Source: Gottfriedia sp049568075
GTDB lineage: Bacteria; Bacillota; Bacilli; Bacillales; Bacillaceae_G
DNA: 64,000 nucleotides
Reading direction: 5' to 3' (one strand)
Assembly: GCA_049568075.1 (NCBI GenBank)
Contig: CP144911.1
The notes under the pieces were generated by a model. The model worked only from the letters and a program-made list of their open reading frames with translations. It was not told where the DNA came from and searched no databases. The position numbers and the translations under genes were made by a program. The stretch's first letter is position 1. Every line of letters starts with the position of its first letter. Positions 1-7,411 of the stretch are shown here, in pieces.

Positions 1-1
1 A

Positions 2-397
2 AATTTATTTGAGGCAGCTCAATTAGCTAAAATGGCTCCAATCTGCACTGTTGAACAAATGGAAGAAGCAGCACGCAAAATCCATGAATTAGGTGCTAAA
101 TATGTTTTAGTTAAAGGTGGAAGCAAAATTCAGCATGAAAATGCAATAGATGTATTATTTGATGGAGAAAAAATCGAGCATCTAGAATCTGATAGAATCG
201 AAACTACATATACTCACGGTGCGGGTTGTACTTATTCGGCAGCGATTTGTGCAGAGCTTGCTAAAGGAGCAGAACCAAGAGAAGCAATCTACACTGCAAA
301 GAAATTCATTACTGAAGCAATTCGTCACTCATTCCCACTTAATCAATACGTTGGCCCAACAAACCACATGGCATATCGATTACATGGAGAAGGCTAA
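2..397 (+). CDS. pdxK: Pyridoxal / hydroxymethylpyrimidine kinase, C-terminal part (cut by window edge)
   Basis: The frame is open from base 2, so this is the C-terminal 131 residues of a gene that starts before the window. It matches the ThiD/PdxK ribokinase-like family, which phosphorylates pyridoxine, pyridoxal or hydroxymethylpyrimidine with ATP. Visible landmarks are the lead into the central strand (GAKYVLVKGG) and the anion-hole motif HGAGCTYSAA, where family members have a GxGC[TD] loop with the catalytic residue. The end (PTNHMAYRL) looks complete, and a strong terminator follows 12 bases after the stop. Whether it acts in B6 salvage or thiamine synthesis cannot be settled from this part; the resemblance is closest to Bacillus PdxK. 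Confidence 0.85.
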   Translation, partial: NLFEAAQLAKMAPICTVEQMEEAARKIHELGAKYVLVKGGSKIQHENAIDVLFDGEKIEHLESDRIETTYTHGAGCTYSAAICAELAKGAEPREAIYTAKKFITEAIRHSFPLNQYVGPTNHMAYRLHGEG

Positions 398-408
398 TAT
401 CAAATAAT

Positions 409-456
409 GGGGCTGTCTTATACGTCAGGTTAACTGACGTATGAGGCGCCCTTTTT
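409..456 (+). terminator. Rho-independent terminator of the kinase gene
   Basis: A long hairpin has inner arms TACGTCAG / CTGACGTA and outer GGGC / GCCC pairing, followed by a run of six T. A closely related hairpin ends yqjE at about 47.4 kb. In both cases the 21-bp repeat array lies 150-200 bases downstream. Confidence 0.9.
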
Positions 457-602
457 TAATTGTAAAAAATGTGAATGTACTGAAGCTGGAATGATTTTTA
501 TCAATCAAAAACTAGCAAATCTGTTCCAAGTCGAATAAAAACTTGATAAAATCTGCTATTTATCCTACTATTTTCTAAATTTGAGGACATAATACCTTAA
601 CT

Positions 603-742
603 GGTATGGGTAATTTTTAATTTTATTTGCGATTCCTTGGAATTTAATTGCAGTTTTGCTAAATTTATTTGTGATTCCCTAATTTTAATTGCTGTTTTGC
701 CAAATTTAATTGCGGTTTTCGGATTTTATTTGCGACTCACGA
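603..742 (+). repeat. Alternating about-21-bp AT-rich array, copy 1
   Basis: After the leader GGTATGGGTAATTTTTA come six units of 20-22 bp starting at 619, 641, 662, 682, 703 and 723. Two unit types appear: TTTATTTGYGATTCC-like and TTTAATTGCNGTTTTG-like. Bases 603-657 are a perfect reverse complement of 47116-47170. No gene is seen between 398 and 805; this array and two terminators fill that gap. Confidence 0.85.
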
Positions 743-762
743 TATTTTTTATTTTAAAGAAT

Positions 763-793
763 AAAAAAAGGGCAAAGGTTTCCCTATACCCTA
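763..793 (-). terminator. Weak terminator for the small basic protein gene
   Basis: Read on the minus strand, a GGG/CCC-closed imperfect hairpin is followed by seven T. The segment CAAAGGTTTCCCT is shared with the terminator at 2451-2491. Confidence 0.5.
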
Positions 794-805
794 TGTTCCC
801 ACTTT

Positions 806-1015
806 TCACTTAACGAACCCTTTAATTGCCTTAAATGCACTTCTTCCTTTGAAGTAAACAAATCTTTCCCATTTAGCTAGTAAACCATTTCCATTTTCAC
901 CATTTTCAATCTGAAGCGCGTGTTGTTTATGAAACTCAGCAACTCGTTCATTATGTTTTGTATGCAAAGTGTTTAAACGCTTATGAAGATGTATTGCCTG
1001 TTTGTTATGTCCCAT
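806..1015 (-). CDS. Small basic histidine-rich hypothetical protein (69 aa)
   Basis: I do not recognise this protein. It is real by its translation signal: AAAGGAGGAG lies eight bases before the ATG. The product is hydrophilic and strongly basic, with many Lys and His (HLHKRLNTLHTKHNERVAEF). It has no signal peptide, membrane segment or cysteine. The N-terminal two thirds should form an amphipathic, possibly coiled helix. It is transcribed alone, with a weak terminator just behind it and repeats beyond. A nucleic-acid-binding or spore-associated role is possible, but nothing in the sequence proves it. Confidence 0.65.
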   Translation of the reverse strand: MGHNKQAIHLHKRLNTLHTKHNERVAEFHKQHALQIENGENGNGLLAKWERFVYFKGRSAFKAIKGFVK

Positions 1016-1209
1016 ATAAATTCTCCTCCTTTAGTTAAAAGCTTAAATAATTTATAAATAGCTAGAGCATACAATTTTACAATTAATTTCTACTTTATTT
1101 CCTACAACCTTTTACACTTTCAATAATTTTAAAAACCAAGTGAAAATTACCATGATTTAACATTTTTTATGTATTGCATGTTATTATAAATAGAAAGGAA
1201 GTGGATTTT

Positions 1210-1524
1210 ATGAGAAAAAATATTTTCATATTAATAATAACATGTATGTTTCTTTCAGTAATTGGTTGTGAAAAAAATAATGACGAAAGTATCCAAGGCA
1301 TTGCATATGCTAGCCTAACTAGAACTGAACAGGCTGCGTTAAGTGATAAACACGGGGTCGTTAAAAAAGTAGAATCCATACCGAATAATGCTACAATATT
1401 TAATAAAAACTATCATAAAGATAAGCTATATTCTGTTACTTTTAATGGAGATAATCCTGAGAAGATCGTTATCTATATAGATAATAAGACAAACAAAAAA
1501 GTCGGAATGATTGGTGGGGATTAA
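1210..1524 (+). CDS. Small secreted lipoprotein, hypothetical (104 aa)
   Basis: The chosen start at 1210 follows AAAGGAAGTG at proper spacing; an in-frame ATG at 1174 has no ribosome site. The N-terminus is a typical lipoprotein signal (MRKNIFILI...), with the lipobox LSVIGC placing the lipidated cysteine at residue 20. The mature part is about 84 residues, polar, Lys/Asn rich, without further cysteines. It should sit on the outer face of the cell membrane. No family is recognised. It stands alone, and its stop codon lies in a small palindrome followed by a CAGACTG-type repeat and then a good terminator. Confidence 0.8.
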   Translation: MRKNIFILIITCMFLSVIGCEKNNDESIQGIAYASLTRTEQAALSDKHGVVKKVESIPNNATIFNKNYHKDKLYSVTFNGDNPEKIVIYIDNKTNKKVGMIGGD

Positions 1525-1538
1525 TTTTTTAATCCATT

Positions 1539-1603
1539 CAGACTGTTGACAAGCGCTTGCAATCAGTCTGAAAAACAAGTTTTTTGTACTTTGGCTACAC
1601 ACT
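1539..1603 (+). repeat. CAGACTG element, short copy (65 bp)
   Basis: It begins CAGACTGTTGACAAGCGC and ends CTACACACT. The copy at 16249-16409 has the same two ends but 96 extra bases in the middle. The short form looks like a deletion between the direct repeats GACAAaCGCT and GACAAGCGCT still seen in the long copy. Confidence 0.8.
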
Positions 1604-1604
1604 A

Positions 1605-1636
1605 AAAGAGCAATATTAATCGCTCTTTATTTTTTT
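1605..1636 (+). terminator. Terminator of the lipoprotein gene
   Basis: The stem AAAGAGC / GCTCTTT has a 10-base loop and is followed by ATTTTTTT. It lies on the far side of the CAGACTG repeat from the gene. Confidence 0.8.
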
Positions 1637-1652
1637 ATTGGTTTTAATACAA

Positions 1653-2246
1653 CTAATCATTTAATCCTTTTCCATCGAGAATTTGACCAATGTATTTCTC
1701 AACCCTAGACGTACGTGTTTTCGATTGTTTTGGTTGAGAAAAATAATAAATATAAGCTCTTTGACGTCCTGGCGTTAATGCTTCAAAAGCCGTTTTTAAG
1801 GCCGGATTTTCATCTAATTTAAGTTGTAATTCTTCAGGAACTTTATAATCTGAAGTCTTTTTTAATTCTACTTGCAAACCTGCTTTTTCCACTTCAATTG
1901 CTTCTTTAATATAGTCCTTTAAAACGCTTTCCATTTCAATTATTTCCTGAATATTGGTGAACCGAATCTGACGTGCTGATTGTACATTTTCTGTTTGTTG
2001 AATCAGAATGCCTTTTGGATCTTTTAACAACGCACCTTTGTGAAACAGAAGTGCACAATATTCTTTAAAACCATGAATTAAAACGATATTTTTATTATCA
2101 AGTGTGTAACAAGGATGCATCCATTTAAAATCTTCAGTCAGTTCACAGTCAATGACGATATCTCTTAACTTATAAAATTCCTCTTGCCACTTTTTCGCTC
2201 TCAATAAAAATGCTTCAACTTTAGGATGCATATTATTATTTGTCAT
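1653..2246 (-). CDS. ydeI: YdeI-family protein (DUF1801 plus YdeI/OmdA-like C-terminal part)
   Basis: The protein has 197 residues, the usual family length. The N-terminal half (about 1-120) resembles the DUF1801/YdhG fold: MHPKVEAFLLRAKKW, then FKWMHPCYTL and GFKEYCALLFHKGALLKDP. The C-terminal part carries the YdeI/OmdA-type motif LTPGRQRAYIYYFSQPK. In B. subtilis YdeI has no settled role; related proteins are described as iron chaperones or bacteriocin-protection proteins. I chose the ATG at 2246 because AAGAGGTG sits seven bases upstream; an in-frame GTG at 2255 lies inside that ribosome site. It is a single cytosolic gene. Confidence 0.85.
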   Translation of the reverse strand: MTNNNMHPKVEAFLLRAKKWQEEFYKLRDIVIDCELTEDFKWMHPCYTLDNKNIVLIHGFKEYCALLFHKGALLKDPKGILIQQTENVQSARQIRFTNIQEIIEMESVLKDYIKEAIEVEKAGLQVELKKTSDYKVPEELQLKLDENPALKTAFEALTPGRQRAYIYYFSQPKQSKTRTSRVEKYIGQILDGKGLND

Positions 2247-2450
2247 CGATAACACCTCTTATTAATTCCACTTTTTTAGCATAATTATAAATTAACGTAC
2301 AACATGAAAAATCTTCATTTTAAATTTTACTATACATGTTTTTATAATACCACTCGGATTGGCTCATCTACTTTATTCTTAGCTAGTTAACTGGATAAAT
2401 AGTCCCCTCCAAAAAAGTTATTCTTTAAACGGATGCAAATTTCCTTCAAT

Positions 2451-2491
2451 CAAAAAAAGAACAGGTCAAAGGTTTCCCTTATCCCTGTTCT
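2451..2491 (-). terminator. Terminator of the nitroreductase gene
   Basis: Perfect arms AGAACAGG / CCTGTTCT are followed on the minus strand by seven T. It contains the same CAAAGGTTTCCCT segment as the hairpin at 763-793. Confidence 0.9.
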
Positions 2492-2509
2492 ACATACTCT
2501 TCTAAGTAA

Positions 2510-3217
2510 TTAGTACTGATCCCAAGCAACAACTTCATCTAAAGTTAAACGAACTTTTTCGAAGCCTGCTTTGATTCCTTTACCAACTGAAATTAACATA
2601 ACTGGTTTGAAGTTTGCTGGTACATTGAAAGCTTCTACAAATTTCGCTTGGTCAAATCCACCCATTGGAACTGTATCTAAACCTTTTGCTTTTGCTGCAA
2701 GCATAAATTGCATTGAAACTAATCCACCATCAACCATCGCAATTTTTGTTGCAATTTCTTCTGGTAAACCACCGTAGTTTTTCACGATTGATCCTACGTA
2801 GAAGTCTTTCACTTCCTGAGTCATCATACCTTTTTCAACTAATTCATCATAAATGCGATCGGCATTTTTGTATGCTTCTGTATCACCTAAAACAGCGATT
2901 ACCGCAGAAGCATCCACAACTTGTTGTTGGTTATTAGCGATTGGTAATAATTTTTGTTTAGTATCTTGGTCCTTAATAACAAGGAATCTCCATGGTTGTA
3001 AATTAGAAGAAGATGGAGCTTGAACTGCAATTTCTAGTAACTCCTTAATTTCATCATCAGACATTTGAAAGCTTGGATCGTAGTGACGAACTGATCTTCT
3101 TTCCTTTGCTACAGTGAAGAAATCCGTACTATCAAGTTCTTTTGGCGCTTCTTTACCAAAATCAATTTCGTTTACTTTATTTAAATACTCTTCTTTTTCA
3201 GATTTAACATTAGACAT
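2510..3217 (-). CDS. Nitroreductase-family NAD(P)H:FMN oxidoreductase
   Basis: This is a 235-residue cytosolic flavoprotein of the nitroreductase fold, reducing quinones, nitro compounds or similar with NAD(P)H through FMN. Evidence is the N-terminal FMN-phosphate motif ERRSVRHYDP, the second binding segment APSSSNLQPWRFLVI, and the C-terminal GGLVSMQFMLAAKAKGLDTVPMG block. AAGGAGAG lies before the ATG. The gene faces away from nothing and is read from a promoter at 3259-3287 overlapped by three operator half-sites. The Rrf2 gene just upstream is the likely repressor, so induction by electrophiles or quinones is plausible. The exact substrate cannot be told. Confidence 0.9.
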   Translation of the reverse strand: MSNVKSEKEEYLNKVNEIDFGKEAPKELDSTDFFTVAKERRSVRHYDPSFQMSDDEIKELLEIAVQAPSSSNLQPWRFLVIKDQDTKQKLLPIANNQQQVVDASAVIAVLGDTEAYKNADRIYDELVEKGMMTQEVKDFYVGSIVKNYGGLPEEIATKIAMVDGGLVSMQFMLAAKAKGLDTVPMGGFDQAKFVEAFNVPANFKPVMLISVGKGIKAGFEKVRLTLDEVVAWDQY

Positions 3218-3254
3218 ATTTAATCTCTCCTTAATTAACTGTATTCTTTACAAA

Positions 3255-3295
3255 TACAGTATATGACTTTAACTGTATAAAAGTCAACTACAGTT
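3255..3295 (-). promoter_or_regulatory. Nitroreductase promoter with triple operator half-sites
   Basis: On the minus strand, TTGACT (3282-3287) and TATACT (3259-3264) are spaced by 17 bp, a good sigma-A promoter. Three half-sites, TACAGT 3255-3260, ACTGTA 3272-3277 and TACAGTT 3289-3295, are each separated by 11 bp and form two overlapping dyads. They lie over the -10, inside the spacer and just upstream of the -35. That layout suits a dimeric repressor, most likely the adjacent Rrf2 protein (inference). Confidence 0.75.
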
Positions 3296-3301
3296 TACAA
3301 A

Positions 3302-3420
3302 AAAATAAAATCGAAACATCTTAGTTTCGACTAAATTAGAAAACATACTAATAATTTGATTTTCAAACTGATTGCGAGCTCGTTTGGCAGGCAATCTGAA
3401 ACTAGTTTCGATTTTATTTT
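3302..3420. repeat. Terminator pair flanking a CAGACTG-type element, with perfect 16-bp ends
   Basis: Bases 3302-3317 (AAAATAAAATCGAAAC) are the perfect inverse of 3405-3420. Near the left end the hairpin TCGAAAC-atctta-GTTTCGA, read on the minus strand, is followed by a T-rich tract: an intrinsic terminator for the rrf2 gene. Near the right end lies the related palindrome GAAACTAGTTTC. The interior (3330-3398, minus strand) aligns with the CAGACTG elements at 1.54 and 16.25 kb, sharing CGCAATCAGT, TGAAA, TTAGTA and TCTA. The right end overlaps the rrf2 stop codon. Confidence 0.75.
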
Positions 3421-3847
3421 ATCCATTTTCCTTTGGTAATAAGTCTGAAATTGTTTTCTTTGCGAGACCTTCAACAAGCCAGCTTTCCATCTCATCTTTT
3501 AAATCATATAAAGCAGATCGTGTAGATGGTGTAAAACATTCCTTACTATTTACATCTAAAAAGCCTTTTGAATATGGATCTGATCTCATCGCATCATATA
3601 CATCTTTTAAAGTAATTTCATTAGCACCTCTGGCTAAATAATATCCACCATCTCGTCCTTCTTTAGCTGAAATAATGCCTGCCTTAACTAAATTAGCAAG
3701 AATTTTTCTTAAAAAAGTAGATTGTGCTTCAAGTTTTTGAGCTAATACTGCGCTTGGACAAATTCCATCTTGCTCCGCTAAAACTAGTAGAGATTGCAGT
3801 GCTAGTCCAAACCACTTTGTACTAGAAACCTTATCTTTCAAGATCAT
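3419..3847 (-). CDS. Rrf2-family transcriptional regulator
   Basis: The protein has 142 residues. A winged helix occupies about residues 10-70 (STKWFGLALQSLLVLAEQ, FLRKILANLVKAGI, GRDGGYYLARG), which is the hallmark of Rrf2 proteins. Iron-sulphur members carry three clustered cysteines; here only two are present (GICPS and KECFTP), so a cysteine-redox or non-FeS sensor is more likely. It probably represses the neighbouring nitroreductase and itself: ACTAGTCTAAACTA lies between gene and promoter. GAGGTG sits only one base before the ATG at 3847, so TTG at 3841 is an alternative start. Confidence 0.85.
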   Translation of the reverse strand: MILKDKVSSTKWFGLALQSLLVLAEQDGICPSAVLAQKLEAQSTFLRKILANLVKAGIISAKEGRDGGYYLARGANEITLKDVYDAMRSDPYSKGFLDVNSKECFTPSTRSALYDLKDEMESWLVEGLAKKTISDLLPKENG

Positions 3848-4010
3848 TCACCTCAGTTACTAGTCTAAACTATTTTTTGAAAAAGACAACCTTATCTAAA
3901 TTAATGTTATACAGGGTGTAAAATTTAAGTGAATTTAGAAAAGCCCTACGCCTTTTCCTAAATTCACAATAATGATTCGTAGTTTTTAGTGACAATAAGA
4001 TTTGTAAGGA

Positions 4011-4637
4011 TTATTTCTTTTGACATTTCACCATCGTAAATTTAAACGGTGGTTTACTTTCCATATTCTTATGTGGTTCAAGAATTTCGGAAACTTCAAT
4101 CAATCCATAGTCTCCAAATTCTTGCTTGATCGAGTTAGAATCATAAAAGAACATTTTTATCCCTTCCATTATTTCAAAGTAATCTTTATCTAGCTGTTTG
4201 CCTTTTCCGTACATTGGTGCATCTTTTGAAATTGTAGTAAATACCATATAGCCATTCGGATTTAACTGATTATAGCAATCTTTAATAAACTTTTCTCTCT
4301 CTTCTTTATTCAATAAGTGAATAAGTGCGTAACAAAATATACCGTCATAAAGCTTTTGATCAAAAGGCATGTCGGTAACTGAACCATGAAAAATAGTAAA
4401 ATTAATTCCATTTTGTCTTGCCAATTCAATCGCTGTTTTTGATATTTCAATACCTGTTACGTTTATTCCATTGTCAGTAAAAATTTTTGCGTTTCTACCA
4501 TATCCGATCCCCGGAATCAAAACATCCTGAACTTTCTTTTCAAGGAAAAAGTCCTTTGTTAAAATTGCGGAGTCTGAAGGTTCAAATCCCCACATCATTT
4601 GATTTTCTATAAAACTCGATTCCCAAATTTCTGCCAT
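4011..4637 (-). CDS. Class I SAM-dependent methyltransferase
   Basis: The protein has 208 residues and a Rossmann methyltransferase core. Motif I is VLIPGIGYGRNAKIF (usual form D-x-G-x-G-R), followed by the acidic motif II end VTGIEIS and FTIFHGSVTDMPF and FDGIFCYALIHLL for motifs III-IV. It resembles the TehB/thiopurine-methyltransferase type that methylates small molecules or oxyanions; the substrate is unknown. The start at 4637 follows AAAGGGG; an ATG eight codons upstream has no ribosome site. It is single, cytosolic, and separated from the exporter gene by a terminator. Confidence 0.85.
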   Translation of the reverse strand: MAEIWESSFIENQMMWGFEPSDSAILTKDFFLEKKVQDVLIPGIGYGRNAKIFTDNGINVTGIEISKTAIELARQNGINFTIFHGSVTDMPFDQKLYDGIFCYALIHLLNKEEREKFIKDCYNQLNPNGYMVFTTISKDAPMYGKGKQLDKDYFEIMEGIKMFFYDSNSIKQEFGDYGLIEVSEILEPHKNMESKPPFKFTMVKCQKK

Positions 4638-4685
4638 ATCTAAAACCCCTTTTAAAATCATTCAATCTACTTACCCAATTGTGTT

Positions 4686-4712
4686 CAAAAAAAGAAAGAC
4701 CTAAGGCCTTTC
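4686..4712 (-). terminator. Terminator of the drug exporter gene
   Basis: The hairpin AGAAAG...CTTTCT with an inner CCT/AGG stem is preceded on the plus strand by seven A (U-tract on the minus transcript) and followed by T-rich DNA. It may work in both directions. Confidence 0.8.
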
Positions 4713-4726
4713 TTTATTATTTCTAT

Positions 4727-6238
4727 TTATGACGCATTGCTCTTAGCCATTTCTTTATCTGATAAACGCTCGTTACCCATTAAGAAAATTGAAATCAATG
4801 CTAATCCTACAGGAACTAATGTCCAAAGGAATGTATGAGCAATTGATGTTGAAAACACGTCAGTAATTTTTGTCAATATTGGTGCAGGAATCAATTTGGC
4901 AGCTTCAGGAGTAAAGGCTTGATTAATATTCGAAAAATCCTGAGGTGCGCCACTTTTTGCAAATGCATCAGCAATTTTATCAGTAAATACATTTCGTTGA
5001 ATAACTCCAAAAACAGTAATACCAACTGTCATTCCTAAAGCACGAAGGAATGCGTTAGTTGAACTTGCAGAACCACGATTTTCATTATCAAAATGATGCA
5101 TCGCAGACATACCAAGAACTGAGAACGACGCCCCTACACCAAATCCAACAATGATCATATAAACGATCACTTGGAATTTAGACGTATCAGGTGTTAAAGT
5201 ACCTAGGCAAATAATACCTGTTAACAGAAGCACAACTGATCCGACCATAATATTACGATAACTAGTTTTATTTGCTAAAGTTCCACCAAATGCGGCAGAA
5301 ATACTTACACTCACCATCATTGGTAATAAAACTAAACCAGAATTCGTAGCTGTTCCACCTTGAACAAACTGGATAAAGATTGGAATATAAATTGTTGCAG
5401 CAATGAATGCCGCTCCATAAAATAAGCCAACAAAGTTACTTGCAGCAAACAGACGATATTTAAACATGCTAAACGAAATAATCGGCTCAGCTGCTTTACG
5501 TTCAATAAATAAAAAGACAATAAGGAAAACAGCAAATCCAGCAAATAAACCTAAAATTTGAACTGAATCCCAAGCATATTCTTTTCCACCTAGTTCAAGT
5601 GCAAACATTAAACATATGATACTAATAACAAATGTTGTTGCACCCCACCAGTCGATTTGTTGCTTTGTGTGGTTTTTTGACTCGACATAAAAATAACTAA
5701 TTAGTCCAAGTGTTAAAAGTCCAAAAGGAATATTAATATAGAAAATATATCTCCAGTTAATATAATCCGTAATATAAGCGCCAATTAAAGGTCCAAGAAC
5801 ACTTGATAACCCAAAAACAGCACCAAAAACACCACTCATTTTACCACGCTTTTCAACAGGAAACACATCCCAAATAATTGAAAAAGCAATTGGCATTAAT
5901 GCACTTCCACCAATACCTTGGATTGCACGATAAATACTAAGCTGAATAATAGAAGTCGCTGTTCCACAAAGAACTGAACCTAAAATGAATAGAATAATTC
6001 CTAACATAAAAAATCTTTTTCTACCGTACATATCAGAAAGTTTACCGAAAATTGGCATCCCAGCCATTTCTGTAACTAAGTAAGCTGATGTTACCCAAAC
6101 AAATTTATCATAGCCACCTAAATCTTTTAATATTGTAGGCATTGCCGTAGAAACGATTGTGTTATCAAGGGAAGCGAAAAATATCCCAAGCAATAACGCA
6201 ATCATAACAGGAACCAGTTTTGTTTCCCTTTTTTGCAT
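4727..6238 (-). CDS. DHA2-family multidrug efflux MFS transporter (14 TM)
   Basis: The protein has 503 residues with 14 predicted membrane spans, the size of EmrB/QacA-type drug:proton antiporters. Motif A is visible after helix 2 (GKLSDMYGRKRFF), motif C in helix 5 (GAVFGLSSVLGPLIGAYI), and motif D1-like DNTIVSTAMPTI in helix 1. It should export drugs or lipophilic ions across the cell membrane. GGAGAG precedes the ATG at 6238 by seven bases; the ATG two codons upstream is too close. No dedicated regulator is adjacent, and the substrate is not known. Confidence 0.92.
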   Translation of the reverse strand: MQKRETKLVPVMIALLLGIFFASLDNTIVSTAMPTILKDLGGYDKFVWVTSAYLVTEMAGMPIFGKLSDMYGRKRFFMLGIILFILGSVLCGTATSIIQLSIYRAIQGIGGSALMPIAFSIIWDVFPVEKRGKMSGVFGAVFGLSSVLGPLIGAYITDYINWRYIFYINIPFGLLTLGLISYFYVESKNHTKQQIDWWGATTFVISIICLMFALELGGKEYAWDSVQILGLFAGFAVFLIVFLFIERKAAEPIISFSMFKYRLFAASNFVGLFYGAAFIAATIYIPIFIQFVQGGTATNSGLVLLPMMVSVSISAAFGGTLANKTSYRNIMVGSVVLLLTGIICLGTLTPDTSKFQVIVYMIIVGFGVGASFSVLGMSAMHHFDNENRGSASSTNAFLRALGMTVGITVFGVIQRNVFTDKIADAFAKSGAPQDFSNINQAFTPEAAKLIPAPILTKITDVFSTSIAHTFLWTLVPVGLALISIFLMGNERLSDKEMAKSNAS

Positions 6239-6396
6239 GAACATCTCTCCTTTAACATTTCAAGCATAAAATTTAATTTCAATACTGTATTCATGGTCTA
6301 ACTTAAGTATCTGACTGACTGAAAAACGCTATTCTTTCGAGGCAATTAGTCTGATGAAGAGCTATCCTTTGGCAATCATTAGCACAGCCGTAAAAA

Positions 6397-6576
6397 TCAG
6401 TCTTTATTAATGTATAAAATAGCATTACTTAATAGACCTAAACCTATTCCAATTCCAAAACCAATAAATCCTCCTACGACTAAATGTGATGTAAAATAAC
6501 CTACACCTAAACCAATCGTTAATCCTAAAATAACAAAAGCAGCATAAAAAATCCCTACAGCTTCCTCATGTCTCAT
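6397..6576 (-). CDS. Glycine-rich two-helix membrane miniprotein (59 aa)
   Basis: This 59-residue reading frame begins with ATG at 6576, ten bases after AAGGAATGA. It encodes MRHEEAVGIF, then two hydrophobic segments: YAAFVILGLTIGLGVGYFT and GGFIGFGIGIGLGLL. Glycines are spaced as in helix-packing GxxxG motifs. Both ends are polar and the last residues are YINKD. A comparable 54-residue protein lies at 42993-43157. No function is recognised. The ribosome site, codon use and clean two-helix pattern support it as real. Confidence 0.6.
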   Translation of the reverse strand: MRHEEAVGIFYAAFVILGLTIGLGVGYFTSHLVVGGFIGFGIGIGLGLLSNAILYINKD

Positions 6577-6665
6577 AATATATAATCATTCCTTCCATAC
6601 AATTTAACTTCACATAAAGTAATGAATGTCTCCATAAATACTTTAATTAATTTAAAGTTAATATA

Positions 6666-6841
6666 ACATTGTTTCGTTACTTAAACAATATATAAATTTA
6701 AATTTATTATTTTATTTTTATTAAAAACAGTATTTTATATGTAAATCATGGTACATATTCATTAAATTTATTGTATAAAAAGGAATACAACAACGTTACG
6801 CACAAAAACAACCTATAAAAACAAAACATTGTTGCGTTACT
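6666..6841. repeat. Pair of 16-bp direct repeats (ACATTGTTKCGTTACT)
   Basis: ACATTGTTtCGTTACT (6666-6681) and ACATTGTTgCGTTACT (6826-6841) are exactly 160 bp apart, with a partial third site AACGTTACG at 6793-6801. They lie in a gene-free 288-bp stretch that is otherwise plain AT-rich DNA. They could be regulator-binding sites; no function is shown. Confidence 0.5.
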
Positions 6842-6864
6842 CTGAATTTAAATAATAAACTTCA

Positions 6865-7407
6865 TTACTTAGGACCAGTCTGGCCCATGCTCCTTATCAT
6901 TTTATAACAAAGACCAAGTGCACTTATTAAGAAAAGCCAAGCTGCTAAATGAAACATAAATTGAATGTCAATTGATTCAAGTATAGTTCCAACACCTATA
7001 ATACAAATAGCAGTTACAAAAGAAGTCCAAAATAAGTAACTCCTATAAAAATCGGATGAAGCGTTCATAAATAATTTCTTTTCAGCGATCTTGAATGACG
7101 CAGTAAATCCTCCAAATAAAACTTGCCCAATATAAACAATCTTTATATTATCGATAAAAGGAAGTGAAAAAAACAATAAACAGCAAAATAATGAATGGAA
7201 TATCATTAATAAAAATGGTGAAACCCGGTCAACGAATCGGCCACCAAAGTATACAACCACACTTAAACTTAATGAAAAAAGTCCATATAATAAACTAAAT
7301 ATGTCATACGCATCTCCTATATTTCTTAAGAAGAGGACATAATATGGAAATACTAAAGAGCTACTAAATCCAATAATACTAAGTAATGCAATTAAACAAC
7401 GGTTCAT
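6865..7407 (-). CDS. Half-size MFS-like membrane protein (6 TM)
   Basis: The protein has 180 residues with about six membrane spans, half the usual length of a major facilitator. The first loop carries a degenerate motif A, FGGRFVDRVSPFLL. GGGGAG lies seven bases before the ATG at 7407, only four bases after the stop of the oxidase gene, so the two are translated as one operon. The C-terminus (MIRSMGQTGPK) looks natural rather than cut. It may be a half transporter or a family of its own. It could move or anchor the substrate of the partner oxidase (inference). Confidence 0.6.
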   Translation of the reverse strand: MNRCLIALLSIIGFSSSLVFPYYVLFLRNIGDAYDIFSLLYGLFSLSLSVVVYFGGRFVDRVSPFLLMIFHSLFCCLLFFSLPFIDNIKIVYIGQVLFGGFTASFKIAEKKLFMNASSDFYRSYLFWTSFVTAICIIGVGTILESIDIQFMFHLAAWLFLISALGLCYKMIRSMGQTGPK

Positions 7408-7411
7408 AGGA

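Noticed and set aside
219..407. Overlapping plus-strand frame inside the kinase gene
   Set aside because: It is a shadow in another frame of a clear PdxK-like gene, with no ribosome site.
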